NCBI RefSeq assembly: GCF_005884405.1
Contig: NZ_VCAO01000003.1
Span: forward strand, 186,001-250,000
DNA length: 64,000 nucleotides
DNA from: Qipengyuania marisflavi
Lineage (GTDB): Bacteria > Pseudomonadota > Alphaproteobacteria > Sphingomonadales > Sphingomonadaceae
Direction: 5' to 3'
Shown here: positions 17,526-27,333 of the stretch, piece after piece
How positions within the stretch are numbered: the first letter of the stretch is position 1
Layout: each line of letters opens with the position of its first letter
Translations under genes and position numbers: made by a program
Notes under the pieces: model-generated
The model's input: only the letters and a program-made list of their open reading frames with translations
Told to the model about the DNA's origin: nothing
Databases searched by the model: none

Positions 17526-17957
17526 TCAAGCGGTCTGGATATATTCGCGCATCGCCTGCGCTTCATGCTCGATCTGCTCGAGCCGGGTTTTGACCAGATC
17601 ACCTATGGAAATGAAGCCGCACATCGTGTCGCCATCCACCACCGGAAGGTGGCGAATCCGCCGCTTGGTCATCAGCGACAGCGCCTGTAGCAAACTGGTA
17701 TCACGGGCAATAGTGATTGGCGGAGAGGTCATGACATTGCCGACCGGCCCATCGAGGCACCCCGCGCCCTTGGCCGCCAGACAGTAAATCACGTCACGCT
17801 CGGAAAATATCCCGACCACCCGGCCGCCCTCCATGATGGGCAGCGCGCCGATGCGTTTTTCAGCCAGCAGCGTCACCGCATCGCGCATGGCGGTGTCCAC
17901 GGTGCAGGAAACAATATCCGCAGCCGCAAAGCCTTCGATCAAATTGCCAACATTCAT
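17526..17957 (-). CDS. Two-CBS-domain protein
   Basis: A 143-residue protein made of two CBS motifs: about 8-65 (KRIGALPIMEGGRVVGIFSERD) and 75-130 (RIRHLPVVDGDTMCGFISIGD). CBS pairs bind adenine nucleotides and act as sensors. GGAG upstream of the ATG at 17957 supports this start over the longer frame that runs into the divergent gene. No effector domain is attached. Confidence 0.9.
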   Translation of the reverse strand: MNVGNLIEGFAAADIVSCTVDTAMRDAVTLLAEKRIGALPIMEGGRVVGIFSERDVIYCLAAKGAGCLDGPVGNVMTSPPITIARDTSLLQALSLMTKRRIRHLPVVDGDTMCGFISIGDLVKTRLEQIEHEAQAMREYIQTA

Positions 17958-18068
17958 CCTGTTCTCCACCGCTTTTCCGCCAGGCAGGATGCCATCAATG
18001 CGGCGGAAAAGCGAATCTCCGTGCTGCTTTGCGTTGAATGCGCGCGGCTGACACGCCAAGGAGAGGGC

Positions 18069-18359
18069 ATGACGCGCAAATCCCCGCTTGATGATCCTGA
18101 AACCGCTGCTTTTGCCTGGGCGCGGTTCCGCCGCCTGATGCGTTTCATGATGCTGCTGACCATCGGGGTTGTCGCCATCGCCATGGCGCTGCTGTGGAAG
18201 CAGGGCAATGTGGTGTCAGTGCACTTCTACATCGCCGCCGCGCTGGGGCTGGGCGTCTCGATGCTGCTGACCGCGGCGCTGATGGGGCTGGTGTTCCTGT
18301 CATCGGGGACGGGGCATGACAATGCGATCGAGGACCGGCCTTCCGACCGCGAGGATTAA
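18069..18359 (+). CDS. Small two-helix membrane protein
   Basis: A 96-residue protein with predicted membrane helices at about 24-45 and 54-78 and a charged, acidic tail. It contains [21 protein letters not shown]. It is a conserved-looking hypothetical with no recognised family. The ATG at 18069 follows a GAGAGGG ribosome site. It lies between the divergent CBS gene and the convergent ferredoxin-like gene. Confidence 0.75.
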   Translation: MTRKSPLDDPETAAFAWARFRRLMRFMMLLTIGVVAIAMALLWKQGNVVSVHFYIAAALGLGVSMLLTAALMGLVFLSSGTGHDNAIEDRPSDRED

Positions 18360-18730
18360 GCAGGCGGGTCCCCGCGCAGGCGAAATTCCTCCACCGGCAC
18401 GCCGCCGATCAAATGCCGCTGGATGATCGCCTCCAGCACTTCCGGCGCACAGGAATGGTACCAGACATTGTCCGGCCAGACGACCGCGACCGGGCCGTTG
18501 GCGCAGATCTGTAGGCAATCCGCCTTGGCCCGCTGCACCTTGCCCGGACCGATCAACTGCAATTCCTTGAGCCGCCGCTTGAGATAGGTCCAGGCCGCCT
18601 TGCCATCCTCGCGCGAACAGCACTTCTGCTTCTCGCTCAGCGCGCACAGGAAAATCTGCCGCGTCACCGTCTCGCCGCCTATCTTGCCTAGCGCGGCGCG
18701 GGCCTTCGCCAGATCATCATCGCCGCTCAT
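18356..18730 (-). CDS. (2Fe-2S) ferredoxin domain protein, thioredoxin-like type
   Basis: A 124-residue protein of the thioredoxin-fold [2Fe-2S] class. The first cysteine pair region is [13 protein letters not shown] and the second is [11 protein letters not shown], giving the spaced Cys ligands typical of this fold. It probably carries electrons, but the partner is not evident. The ATG at 18730 overlaps the stop of the S9 peptidase gene (ATGA). The 3' end overlaps the convergent membrane protein by four bases. Confidence 0.85.
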   Translation of the reverse strand: MSGDDDLAKARAALGKIGGETVTRQIFLCALSEKQKCCSREDGKAAWTYLKRRLKELQLIGPGKVQRAKADCLQICANGPVAVVWPDNVWYHSCAPEVLEAIIQRHLIGGVPVEEFRLRGDPPA

Positions 18731-20871
18731 TCGGCGGGTTTCAGCCAGCGGTCGAGCCATGAAAACACTGTCTGGTGCCATTGCAGCGAGTTCTTAGGGC
18801 TGAGCACCCAATGGTTCTCGCCCGGAAACACCAGCAGCTGGCTGGGAATGCGCTTTTCCTGAAGCACGGTGAAGGATGCCAGCCCCTGAGTGTAGGGAAC
18901 GCGGAAGTCCTTCTCGCCAGTCACCACCAGCATCGGCGTTTTCCACGCGTCGATGTGATTGACCGGGTTCCACTTCTCATACTCGGCTGCTGCCTCGGCA
19001 TAACCGCCGCCAAAGTCCCAGCGCGGGAACCACAATTCCTCGGTGGTGAAATAGAAGCTGCGCATGTCGAACAACCCGTCATGCTGGATCAGGCAGCGGA
19101 ACCGGTCGGGCCATTTGCCCGCAATCCAGTTCATCATATAGCCGCCATAGCTGGCGCCCATCGCGCAGGCACGATCACCGTCGATAGACGAATCCTGCGC
19201 CAATGCAGCGGCGAGGCCTTTCTGCAAATCCTCCAGCGGCTTGCCGCCCCAATCGCGGTTGATCGCATCGGTAAAGGCCTGCCCGTATCCTGTGCTGCCG
19301 TGGAAATCGACCGAGATCACAGCATAGCCCTGGCTCGCCAGAACGCGCGGGTTCCAGCGGGTTGACCAGCCATCGTTGAACGATCCCTGCGGGCCGCCGT
19401 GAACGTACAGGATCGCCGGGAGTTTGCCGGTGTGCGCCTCGGGCTTGTGAATCTGGCCCCACACAGTGTCGCCATTGGCGCCTGCGAAGCTGAAGCGCGT
19501 GGTCATGACCGAAGCAAGCTTGCCCATCCGGCTGACTGCAATGTCAGTCAGCGGTTCGGCCTGCTGCCAGCCTTCGGACAGATACAGTTCGGCTGGCCCG
19601 CCCACCGAATCGCGGGTGAACAGCAGTCGTTCGCTGTGCAGCGGAGTGACATTGCCGATATGCGCTTCATTGCCCGCCATCAGGTCGAGCCGCTCGACCG
19701 CGCCGCTACGCGGATCGATGCGGAATGCCGGGGTGTCGAGCACGTCCTGCGCCGTGGCGATCAGCCAGCGGCTGTCGGGGGTCCAGGCGAGCGAGCCGAC
19801 CGAACGGTCCCAATCCTGCGTCAGGGCAGTGGTCTTGCCGCTGCGCAGATCGCGCAGCATGACCACTTGACGGTCCGCCTCATAAGTTGGCCGTGCCATC
19901 GCCACATAGGCCAGGAACTGGCCATCGGGCGACGGGGTGGGCAGCGCATCAAGCGCTTCATTGGCGGCGGTCAGATTGGTGGGGGCGCTGCCGGTCAGAT
20001 CGGACCACCAGATGTCCAGATTGGTCGAATATGGCTCATCCGCACCGGCTTCACGCGCGGTGAAGTACACACTCTTGCCATCGGGTGCCCAGGCGATGTC
20101 CTCACCTCCGCCAAAGGGCTGGGTGGGGGTATCGCCGGTGGGCGCGCCGTCACCGGCTGGGCCGTCGAGTGCGACACCCGGTCCCTGCGCGGTGCCATCC
20201 TGAAGCGCAAAGGCGAACACGCGGCTATGCGTACCGGGGGTTTCCCAGCCGTCCCAGTGCCGCACAAAACCGCCGCTGCCATCGAACAGCCGCCCGTCGC
20301 CGGGGCCGGGCAGATACGCTTTGGCGCTGTCATCGCAGTCCAATCGGATGCAGCTGCGCGGCAATTCTGCCCATACTGCGATATGCCCGCCGTCGCGCGC
20401 AACGGTGTAACCGTTCACACCGCGCGCAAAATCGGTAACTTGTTTGATGCCGCTGACGCTGCCGTCGGGATCGACGCGGGCGCGCCAGACCTGACTAGTG
20501 GCGTCCTTGCCAGCTGCCGGGGTGGCATCATCCGCAAGGTAATAGAGCCAACCATCGCCGCCGAACGCGGCGTCGCTGGCGCCCTTGAGGGCGGTCAGCT
20601 CGACTGCCGGAGTGCCCTGAGTGTCGAGCGGGCGCAGATACAGCGCGGTGCTGCGCTTGAAACTGTCGGGATCGGTGGTGGTGACAGGATAAATCGCGAT
20701 GCGCCCATCGGCATCCACCGCGGGACCGCCCAGTCGCGGCATGGTGACCAGATCTTCGGCGCTCATCGCCGGACGCTCCTGCGCGGCGAGCGGTGCGGGC
20801 ACCATAAGCGATGCGAGGGAGAGGCCGATAAGGCGGGCGAGCGGGCGCGAAACCCATTTTCGTGCAGTCAT
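18727..20871 (-). CDS. S9 family prolyl oligopeptidase / acylaminoacyl-type peptidase, secreted
   Basis: A 714-residue serine peptidase with a signal peptide (about 1-30), a beta-propeller region (about 45-440) and a C-terminal alpha/beta hydrolase domain. The nucleophile Ser is in [11 protein letters not shown]; the Asp is in [10 protein letters not shown] and the His in PGENHWVL. It probably trims peptides in the periplasm. It is followed by the ferredoxin-like gene with a four-base overlap. Confidence 0.94.
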   Translation of the reverse strand: MTARKWVSRPLARLIGLSLASLMVPAPLAAQERPAMSAEDLVTMPRLGGPAVDADGRIAIYPVTTTDPDSFKRSTALYLRPLDTQGTPAVELTALKGASDAAFGGDGWLYYLADDATPAAGKDATSQVWRARVDPDGSVSGIKQVTDFARGVNGYTVARDGGHIAVWAELPRSCIRLDCDDSAKAYLPGPGDGRLFDGSGGFVRHWDGWETPGTHSRVFAFALQDGTAQGPGVALDGPAGDGAPTGDTPTQPFGGGEDIAWAPDGKSVYFTAREAGADEPYSTNLDIWWSDLTGSAPTNLTAANEALDALPTPSPDGQFLAYVAMARPTYEADRQVVMLRDLRSGKTTALTQDWDRSVGSLAWTPDSRWLIATAQDVLDTPAFRIDPRSGAVERLDLMAGNEAHIGNVTPLHSERLLFTRDSVGGPAELYLSEGWQQAEPLTDIAVSRMGKLASVMTTRFSFAGANGDTVWGQIHKPEAHTGKLPAILYVHGGPQGSFNDGWSTRWNPRVLASQGYAVISVDFHGSTGYGQAFTDAINRDWGGKPLEDLQKGLAAALAQDSSIDGDRACAMGASYGGYMMNWIAGKWPDRFRCLIQHDGLFDMRSFYFTTEELWFPRWDFGGGYAEAAAEYEKWNPVNHIDAWKTPMLVVTGEKDFRVPYTQGLASFTVLQEKRIPSQLLVFPGENHWVLSPKNSLQWHQTVFSWLDRWLKPAE

Positions 20872-20917
20872 GGGTGGAGGGTCTAGCCCTCGCGCCGCCC
20901 GATGATAAGGGGCAAAA

Positions 20918-21430
20918 TCAGCTGCGCTTGCCAGCGATCCGCGTGATTTCCGCCTTCACCAGCTCTTCGACCATGCCGGGCAGGTTCTCGTCCAGCCATG
21001 CGGCCAGCATCGGGCGCAGCAATTCGCGTGTCAGCCCTTCGAGCGACGTTTCGCCGGAACGCACGATTTGCGGCTGTTTGCCGGGCTTGGACAGCATCGC
21101 CAGCGCGGCGAAGTTTTGCTGCATGGCCGTGCGCGTATCGGCGCGGACCAGTGGATCGTCGGCAGAGTCGCCGTCCTGCATGTCGCTATCACCGGAATCG
21201 CCAGGGCGATCATCAGCCTGCACCATTTCGGATTCGTCCAGCTCGAGAACTTCGGCAGCCTCTTCCGCATCGGCGGGTTCGGCGCGTTCGCCATCATCCG
21301 CGCCCACCATGTCAGAACCCAGCGTGCGACGGCGACGCTCGGCAATCGCGTCATCACGATTGTCGCGGGCAATCACCTTCTTGATCGAGTCGAGAATCTC
21401 TTCGACCGAGGGTTCACCTGGCTGGTGCAT
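20918..21430 (-). CDS. popZ: Polar organizing protein PopZ (DUF2497)
   Basis: A 170-residue PopZ-type protein. The N-terminal helix PSVEEILDSIKKVIARD is the conserved partner-binding segment. A long acidic linker (about 43-95) follows, and the C-terminal LLRPMLAAWLDENLPGMVEE is the oligomerisation region. In Caulobacter PopZ forms a polar matrix that anchors ParB-parS, so it fits the origin/partition context. It is the last gene of pcm-tolC-popZ. In many alphaproteobacteria valS comes next, but here an S9 peptidase does. Confidence 0.88.
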   Translation of the reverse strand: MHQPGEPSVEEILDSIKKVIARDNRDDAIAERRRRTLGSDMVGADDGERAEPADAEEAAEVLELDESEMVQADDRPGDSGDSDMQDGDSADDPLVRADTRTAMQQNFAALAMLSKPGKQPQIVRSGETSLEGLTRELLRPMLAAWLDENLPGMVEELVKAEITRIAGKRS

Positions 21431-21480
21431 GGAAATCTTCCCCTGTTGGCGAATCGCATTCTAGCCGATTCGGCGCAGGC

Positions 21481-22962
21481 TTACATAGAAGTTTTGGGTC
21501 CGTATGTCTCCGCAGGCGGAATTTCGGCATCCGCTGCAGACACATCGACCGTGCGCGTCGCCTGCGCCTCGGGGTCCGGATCGCGGTCCCAATCGAACCA
21601 TTTGCCATTTACGCGGTCGTAATTGGTGATCGGATCATACAGCAGTCCCTCGTCGACCAGACCCAGATCGCGCGCCTCGGCACGGCCCATCGCCGCGAGC
21701 AGCGAAAAACCGGCGACGTATGCGTTGCGGCGCGCGGTCACGAGCTGGACCCGCGAACGGAGCAATTCCTGTTCGGCGTTGAGCACGTCGAGAATGGTGC
21801 GATTGCCGATCGAGTTTTCGGCGCGGACGCCCTCAAGGCTAAGCTCGCTGGCGGCGACGGCGCTCTGGCTGCTTTCGATAATGGCCAGCGATGCCTGCCA
21901 GCTCGACCATGCCGAGCGCACTTGCGCGATTGCATCGCGTTCCGCAGCGATGACGTTTTCCAGCGCTGCGGCAGAACGCGCCTGCGCCTGCCGTTCGAGA
22001 GCGGCAGGAAGGCCGCCCTGAAACAGCGGGACGCGCAGCGAAACCCCGGCCTGAGCTGCGCCGCTGCTCTGCGGCAGGACGACATTCGGCACATTGCTGC
22101 GCAGCGAGCTGAGCGTGTTCTGGTAATCGTATCCGGCGAACACTGACACGCGCGGCAGGCGCGCCGATCCGGCGACGTCGATGTCATAGCCCGATGCCTC
22201 GGCCCGCTCTTTCGCGGCGATCAGATCGGGATTGTTGGCCAGAGCGATATCGACTGCGGTGCCGACATCCTGCGGCAGACCGGGCAGCGGTGGTGGCGGC
22301 TGGAGATTGTCAGGCGCATCGCCGACCAGCTGGATATAGGTTTCACGGGCGGCGATCAAATTGGCTTGCGCACTGCGCAAATCGCCCTGCGCCAGCGCCA
22401 GCCGCGATTGCGACTGCGCCACATCGGTGCGGGTAAGGTCGCCAATTTCGAACCGGTCGCCAGTCGCCTGAAAGTTCACGCCAAGCACATCGACCTGATT
22501 GGCCGAGAGCCCAACCAGTGCCTGACCGCGCAGCACATCCATATATGCAGCCACGACGCGCGTGAAAATTGCGCTTTCGGTAGCGCGCAAATCGGCGCGG
22601 CCCGCTGCGACACGGTTTTCAGCAGCGCGGATCGAGTTTTTGACAGCTCCCCCCTGATACAGCGGCACACCCAGATCCAGCCCGCCCGAAAACAGCCGAT
22701 CCGGGCCATTCGCCGAAGCACCAGTCAGAAATTCGGTATAAGCGCCGGTGGCGGCAACATTGGGCCGGCCTGACGCCTTTTCGACCGCAACGGTTTCGTC
22801 AGTCGCACGCTGTCCCGCACGCGCAGCGGCCAGTGTGGGGTTGTTGAGATAGGCTTCGGTCAGCGCTTCCTGCAGCGTATCGGCAGCTGCGGGCACGGCA
22901 AATGCCAGCGCCACAAGGCTCGACCCGATCGCCAGCGCTGCCGAAAACCTTTTGCGCCGCAT
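21481..22962 (-). CDS. tolC: TolC family outer membrane channel protein
   Basis: A 493-residue protein with a signal peptide (about 1-27) and two repeated OEP (outer membrane efflux) domains rich in long alpha-helical segments. The start LQEALTEAYLNNPTLAAARAG matches the TolC family. It forms the outer membrane part of efflux or type I secretion systems; no pump genes are adjacent. Its start overlaps the pcm stop (TGATG). The C-terminal tail is acidic. Confidence 0.94.
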   Translation of the reverse strand: MRRKRFSAALAIGSSLVALAFAVPAAADTLQEALTEAYLNNPTLAAARAGQRATDETVAVEKASGRPNVAATGAYTEFLTGASANGPDRLFSGGLDLGVPLYQGGAVKNSIRAAENRVAAGRADLRATESAIFTRVVAAYMDVLRGQALVGLSANQVDVLGVNFQATGDRFEIGDLTRTDVAQSQSRLALAQGDLRSAQANLIAARETYIQLVGDAPDNLQPPPPLPGLPQDVGTAVDIALANNPDLIAAKERAEASGYDIDVAGSARLPRVSVFAGYDYQNTLSSLRSNVPNVVLPQSSGAAQAGVSLRVPLFQGGLPAALERQAQARSAAALENVIAAERDAIAQVRSAWSSWQASLAIIESSQSAVAASELSLEGVRAENSIGNRTILDVLNAEQELLRSRVQLVTARRNAYVAGFSLLAAMGRAEARDLGLVDEGLLYDPITNYDRVNGKWFDWDRDPDPEAQATRTVDVSAADAEIPPAETYGPKTSM

Positions 22963-23558
22963 CAGAAACTCCAGGACGGTGGACGGTCGAACTGGCCAAG
23001 CCGGGGAATGCCCATTTCAGCCAGCGGCAGCAGTGCCAGCGCGCCGCCTGCCTTGCGCCCGGTGGCAAGCCGCGTCACGCCGCGCTCGACCAGTCCAGTA
23101 ACAATGCGTCCGCCCTCAGCCACCAGCTTGGCCATTGCAGCGGGCAAATGCTCGACCGCGCCATCAACCAGGATCAGATCATATTCGCCGCGATGTTTGC
23201 CTGCCACCGCCTGTTCGGGCGTAAGTGTGGCGAGCGATTGGGCCAGCGGAGTGACCAGCGCTGGCAAATATCCGCTGCCGCCGTCGATCACCAGCACGCG
23301 GTCCGTCATCGAGGGATGCGCCTCGGCCAGCATCGCCCCGTGGAACAGCGGCGCGGCAAGGAAGCGGCCTTCGCCGAGCCGCATCGCACGGTCGGCATAG
23401 GCACTGCTTCGCAGCGTATCAGGCACGAAATCCTCACGCGGGACAGTGCCCATGCGTTCGAGCACGAAAGCCTCGGTCACGCCGCTGGGGCGCAATTGGC
23501 TGTCGATCATCGCGCGGCGCGCGGCAGTCATGTCGGGAAGGGTCTGTGTAATCGTCAT
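22962..23558 (-). CDS. pcm: Protein-L-isoaspartate O-methyltransferase-like protein
   Basis: A 198-residue SAM-dependent methyltransferase of the PIMT family. The MIDSQLRPSGVTEAFVLERM and PREDFVP segments and the SAM motif LVIDGGSGYLPALV are visible. The usual Pcm segment before motif I (GQTIS type) is replaced by FLAAPLFHGAML, as in the alphaproteobacterial variant found upstream of tolC, so isoaspartyl repair activity is uncertain. I chose ATG 23558. A perfect palindrome lies 8 bases upstream. Confidence 0.85.
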   Translation of the reverse strand: MTITQTLPDMTAARRAMIDSQLRPSGVTEAFVLERMGTVPREDFVPDTLRSSAYADRAMRLGEGRFLAAPLFHGAMLAEAHPSMTDRVLVIDGGSGYLPALVTPLAQSLATLTPEQAVAGKHRGEYDLILVDGAVEHLPAAMAKLVAEGGRIVTGLVERGVTRLATGRKAGGALALLPLAEMGIPRLGQFDRPPSWSF

Positions 23559-23565
23559 GTCCGCC

Positions 23566-23580
23566 AACTGTATTACAGTT
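23566..23580. promoter_or_regulatory. Perfect 15-base palindrome before pcm-tolC-popZ
   Basis: AACTGTA-T-TACAGTT is a perfect inverted repeat (7-base arms, one-base centre), 8 bases upstream of the pcm ATG. It lies in the 145-base gap shared with divergent fumarase. Its size and place fit a dimeric repressor operator (for example TetR, MarR or GntR type); the regulator is unknown. Confidence 0.5.
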
Positions 23581-23639
23581 CTAACACGCTTCTGCAAGCC
23601 ATGATGCTTTAAGCACAACACCGCTTGCATCCAAGCGCT

Positions 23640-23668
23640 TTGACCACTGCCCCGAAACACGCTTAGGG
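23640..23668 (+). promoter_or_regulatory. Possible promoter for the fumarase gene
   Basis: TTGACC (23640-23645) and TTAGGG (23663-23668) are 17 bases apart, upstream of the fumarase ATG at 23704. The -35 box is good and the -10 box weak. Confidence 0.35.
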
Positions 23669-23703
23669 AAGAGCGCAAATCTGCAACAAGGGATTACGCA
23701 GCG

Positions 23704-25230
23704 ATGAGCGACATGGTGGTGATCGAAGAAGACGCGCTGATCGAGAGCGTGGCGGATGCGTTGCAATACATCTCCTATTACCACCCGATGGATTACATCC
23801 GCGCGCTGGGCGAGGCTTACGAGGCTGAACAAGGCCCCGCTGCCAAGGATGCGATTGCGCAGATCCTGACCAACAGCCGCATGTGCGCCGAAGGGCACCG
23901 TCCGATTTGCCAGGACACCGGCATCGTCAATGTCTTCGTCAAATGGGGGCAGAATTGCCGGCTGGACTCGGACCGCGCCTTGCAGGAAGTGATCGATGAG
24001 GGTGTGCGCCGCGCCTACAACCATCCCGACAACAAGCTGCGCGCCTCGATCCTCGCCGACCCCGCCTTCACCCGCCGCAATACACGCGACAACACGCCCA
24101 GCGTGCTGTCGGTGGAAATGGTGCATGGCGATACGGTATCGATCGATGTCGCAGCCAAGGGTGGCGGGTCGGAGAACAAATCCAAGTTCAAGATGATGAA
24201 CCCCAGCGACAATATCGTCGACTGGGTGCTCGAACAGATCCCGTCGATGGGGGCGGGCTGGTGTCCGCCGGGGATGCTGGGCATCGGGATTGGCGGAACT
24301 GCCGAACATTGCATGAAGCTGGCCAAGCTCAGCCTGATGGACCCGATCGATATGGGCCAGCTGAAGGCGCGCGGGCCGCAAAACGATATCGAGCAGCTGC
24401 GCATCGACATTTTCGACGCGGTCAACGCGATGGGCGTGGGCGCACAGGGGCTGGGCGGCCTATCGACGGTGCTCGACGTCAAGATTTTCGACGCACCCTG
24501 CCATGCGGCGGGCAAGCCGGTGGGGATGATCCCCAATTGCGCCGCCACCCGCCACGCGCATTTCACGCTCGACGGATCGGGGCCTGCCTATCTGGAGCCC
24601 CCCAAGCTGGCGGATTATCCGCAAGTCACATGGCAGCCCGATGCTGCTGCCAAGCGGGTCGATCTCGACAATCTGACGGCGGAGGAAGTGGCCAGCTGGG
24701 AAGATGGCGACCGCCTGCTGCTGTCGGGCAAGATGCTGACCGGGCGCGATGCTGCGCACAAGCGGATCAAGGATATGATGGCGCGCGGTGAGGAATTGCC
24801 GGTCAATTTCAAGGGCCGCGCGATTTATTACGTGGGTCCGGTCGATCCGGTGATGGGCGAAGTGGTCGGCCCCGCCGGCCCCACCACCGCCACCCGCATG
24901 GACGTGTTCACCGAGATGATGCTCGACCTTGGCCTGCTGGCAATGATCGGCAAGGCGGAGCGCGGGCACGATGCGGTTGAGGTCATCAGCCGCTTCAAGG
25001 TCGCTTATCTGATGGCGACCGGCGGTGCGGCCTATCTGGTCAGCCGCGCGATCAAGGGCGCCCAGGTGGTGGCGTTTGAAGATCTGGGCATGGAGGCGAT
25101 CTACGAATTCACCGTTGAGGATATGCCCGTGACCGTGGCAGTCGATGCGCGGGGCAACAATGTCCACACGCTGGCTCCCGCAAAATGGCGCAAGAAAATC
25201 GCCGAGGAACATTTGCTGCCGGGAACCTGA
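23704..25230 (+). CDS. fumA: Fumarate hydratase, class I (iron-sulfur)
   Basis: The 508-residue enzyme interconverts fumarate and malate in the TCA cycle with a [4Fe-4S] cluster. CQDTGIVNVFVKWG carries the first cluster Cys; the others should lie in WCPPGMLGIGIGG and the later CNAAT-like region near CAATRHAH. The C-terminal beta domain includes IYYVGPVDPVMGEVVGPAGP. It is a single-chain fumarase, alpha and beta halves fused. The gene symbol is the nearest E. coli equivalent. Confidence 0.94.
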   Translation: MSDMVVIEEDALIESVADALQYISYYHPMDYIRALGEAYEAEQGPAAKDAIAQILTNSRMCAEGHRPICQDTGIVNVFVKWGQNCRLDSDRALQEVIDEGVRRAYNHPDNKLRASILADPAFTRRNTRDNTPSVLSVEMVHGDTVSIDVAAKGGGSENKSKFKMMNPSDNIVDWVLEQIPSMGAGWCPPGMLGIGIGGTAEHCMKLAKLSLMDPIDMGQLKARGPQNDIEQLRIDIFDAVNAMGVGAQGLGGLSTVLDVKIFDAPCHAAGKPVGMIPNCAATRHAHFTLDGSGPAYLEPPKLADYPQVTWQPDAAAKRVDLDNLTAEEVASWEDGDRLLLSGKMLTGRDAAHKRIKDMMARGEELPVNFKGRAIYYVGPVDPVMGEVVGPAGPTTATRMDVFTEMMLDLGLLAMIGKAERGHDAVEVISRFKVAYLMATGGAAYLVSRAIKGAQVVAFEDLGMEAIYEFTVEDMPVTVAVDARGNNVHTLAPAKWRKKIAEEHLLPGT

Positions 25231-25323
25231 GCCGACGAGCGGCGCGACGCTCGACGAACGCCAATGCGCGTTCGACAGCGGCGCTGGCCTTTTTGTGAAC
25301 AAGACGGCAGACCGGCACCGCCC

Positions 25324-26556
25324 ATGAATTTTGTGACCTCCTCCGAATCTGAAGAGCCGCGGCTGACGCATGCGGCCGTGCTGGCATCGATTGCCGGGCT
25401 ATGGCTGTGCTATTTCCTGCTCACCACTTTGCGCGGTTCTGTCGTCGGGCTTGAGCTGCAAGGCGAACTGCTGTGGCGCCGCGGTGTGGTCAGCCTGGCC
25501 GGGATGGGGGTCACGGCGCTGCTGTGGCTGGTGCTGCGGCTGGTTGAAGACCGCAGCCTTGGCCTGAAGGTCACCGTGGTACTGATTGCCTCGCTGCCAG
25601 CGGCCCTGCTGATTGCGCAGGTCAACCAATGGGTGTTCGCATCGGTCGAAGCGAAAGTGGAACAGAAGATCGGTGAGGATCGCGGGGTGTCGATCCGCCG
25701 CGATGAAGCGGGCAATCTGCTGGTCGATTTGCCGCGCGCGCCAATGGACCACGGGGTCGATGAAGCCAGCGCGGCATCCCCCCGCAGCATCATGATTGCG
25801 CCCGCCCCGACGGCCAGCGACCGTTGGCGGGCGATTTTCGATATTGCGCTCGGGCGCTATTTCCTGCTGCTCGCCTGGGCGGCGCTGTATCTCGCCATGC
25901 TTGCCGGGGCGCAGGCGCGCGCCGCGCATCAGCGTGAGGAGCGGTTCCGGTCGGCCGCCAAGTCGGCCGAGTTGCGTAGCTTGCGGTATCAGGTCAATCC
26001 GCATTTCCTGTTCAACACGCTCAATTCGCTGTCCGCGCTGGTGATGACGGGCAAGGCCGAACGCGCCGAGCAGATGATCCAGACCATCTCACGGTTCTAT
26101 CGCCACAGTCTGGCTGACGATCCAACGGGTGATGTGGCGCTGGACGAAGAGATCGACCTTCAGGAGCATTATCTCGAAATCGAATCGGTGCGATTTCCCG
26201 AACGGCTGCGCATCAAGATCGACATTCCCTCCGAGCTGGCACATTTCAAAGTGCCGGGCATGATCCTCCAGCCACTGGTTGAAAACTCGGTCAAATATGG
26301 TGTTTCGGCGAGTGCCAGTCCGGTGACCATCGTGATCTCGGCACGCACAGAATATGAACGGCTGGTGCTGACGGTTGCCGATGACGGGCCGGGCGGCCAG
26401 CAGAGCGGCCACAAGGGTTTCGGCATCGGCCTGGCCAATGTGCGCGATCGGCTGAAAGCTCGTTTCGGCGATGCTGCCAGCGTGACCTCGGGCGCTTCCC
26501 AAAGTGGCGGATACGCCACCGAACTGCGGATACCATTGGTGAAACATGGCAGATAG
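25324..26556 (+). CDS. Sensor histidine kinase, LytS/YehU type
   Basis: A 410-residue kinase with several membrane helices in the first 100 residues, a periplasmic or linker segment, another helix near 180-205, then a His_kinase domain. The phospho-accepting His is in NPHFLFNTLNSLSALV. The ATPase motifs are the N box VENSVKYGVS and the G box GFGIGLANVRDRL. It overlaps the next gene, a LytTR regulator, so the two form a two-component pair. The signal is unknown. Confidence 0.93.
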   Translation: MNFVTSSESEEPRLTHAAVLASIAGLWLCYFLLTTLRGSVVGLELQGELLWRRGVVSLAGMGVTALLWLVLRLVEDRSLGLKVTVVLIASLPAALLIAQVNQWVFASVEAKVEQKIGEDRGVSIRRDEAGNLLVDLPRAPMDHGVDEASAASPRSIMIAPAPTASDRWRAIFDIALGRYFLLLAWAALYLAMLAGAQARAAHQREERFRSAAKSAELRSLRYQVNPHFLFNTLNSLSALVMTGKAERAEQMIQTISRFYRHSLADDPTGDVALDEEIDLQEHYLEIESVRFPERLRIKIDIPSELAHFKVPGMILQPLVENSVKYGVSASASPVTIVISARTEYERLVLTVADDGPGGQQSGHKGFGIGLANVRDRLKARFGDAASVTSGASQSGGYATELRIPLVKHGR

Positions 26557-27295
26557 TGAAGACACCCGTCTCCGCACCTTGATCGTCGATGACGAACCGC
26601 TGGCGGTCGAACGGATGCAGGTCATTTGCGCCAAGCTGGACGATCTTTCGGTCGTCGGCACTGCCAGCGACGGCGCGCAGGCGCTGCGACTGGTCGAGGC
26701 GCTGCAGCCCGATTTGCTGTTGCTCGACATGACCATGCCCGAGGTCGACGGTCTGTCAGTGGCGCGCGAACTGGCGAAGGCGAAAACCCGTCCGGCAGTT
26801 GTGTTTGTAACCGCGCATGACAATTACGCAGTCGACGCTTTCGATCTGGATGCGGTCGATTATGTGCTCAAACCCGTCAAACCCGAGCGGCTCGACCGGG
26901 CCGTGCGCCGCGCGCTGGCGCGGCGGGGCGAGGAGGGGCGCGAGGCCAGTCGCTGGCTGGAAGAACTGTGGATTCCGCACCGCTCCGAACTGATCCGGAT
27001 CGAAACCGCCGAAGTGGGCCGGATCGATGCCGAGCGTGATTATGTCCGCCTGCATGTCGGCAATGGCGAAGAGGCGCGGTCCTATCTGCTGTTGCAGACG
27101 ATTGCGGGGCTGGAAAAGCGGCTTGATCCCGCACAGTTCATTCGCATCCATCGCTCCACCATCCTGCGCAAGAACGGGATCAAGGGTCTGCGCCATGACG
27201 GGCTGGGGGTGTGGTCTGTTGAACTCGACAATGGCGAGGCGCTGCGGATCGGGCGGACCTATCTGTCCAAGGTCAAGGCGATGGCCGGACGCTGA
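26546..27295 (+). CDS. LytTR family response regulator
   Basis: A 249-residue regulator with an N-terminal receiver domain (LIVDDEPLAVERM; phospho-accepting Asp in LLLLDMTMPEVDG; Lys in DYVLKPVKPERLD) and a C-terminal LytTR DNA-binding domain (about 145-248, FIRIHRSTILRKNGIKGL). It is partner of the upstream kinase by an 11-base overlap. A hairpin follows 38 bases after the stop. The target genes are not evident. Confidence 0.94.
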   Translation: MADSEDTRLRTLIVDDEPLAVERMQVICAKLDDLSVVGTASDGAQALRLVEALQPDLLLLDMTMPEVDGLSVARELAKAKTRPAVVFVTAHDNYAVDAFDLDAVDYVLKPVKPERLDRAVRRALARRGEEGREASRWLEELWIPHRSELIRIETAEVGRIDAERDYVRLHVGNGEEARSYLLLQTIAGLEKRLDPAQFIRIHRSTILRKNGIKGLRHDGLGVWSVELDNGEALRIGRTYLSKVKAMAGR

Positions 27296-27333
27296 TCCAG
27301 CGCTGCTATATTTCAGAATAATCGGAAAAGTTG

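Noticed and set aside
19399-20886. A 495-codon open frame on the + strand opposite the S9 peptidase
   Set aside because: It is antisense to a clear peptidase gene and has no domain or plausible start; long shadow frames are common at this GC content.
25231-25323. Intrinsic terminator after fumarase (TTTTT at about 25291)
   Set aside because: No convincing stem lies directly before the T-run; the pairing GAACGC/GCGCGTTC is imperfect and too far upstream.
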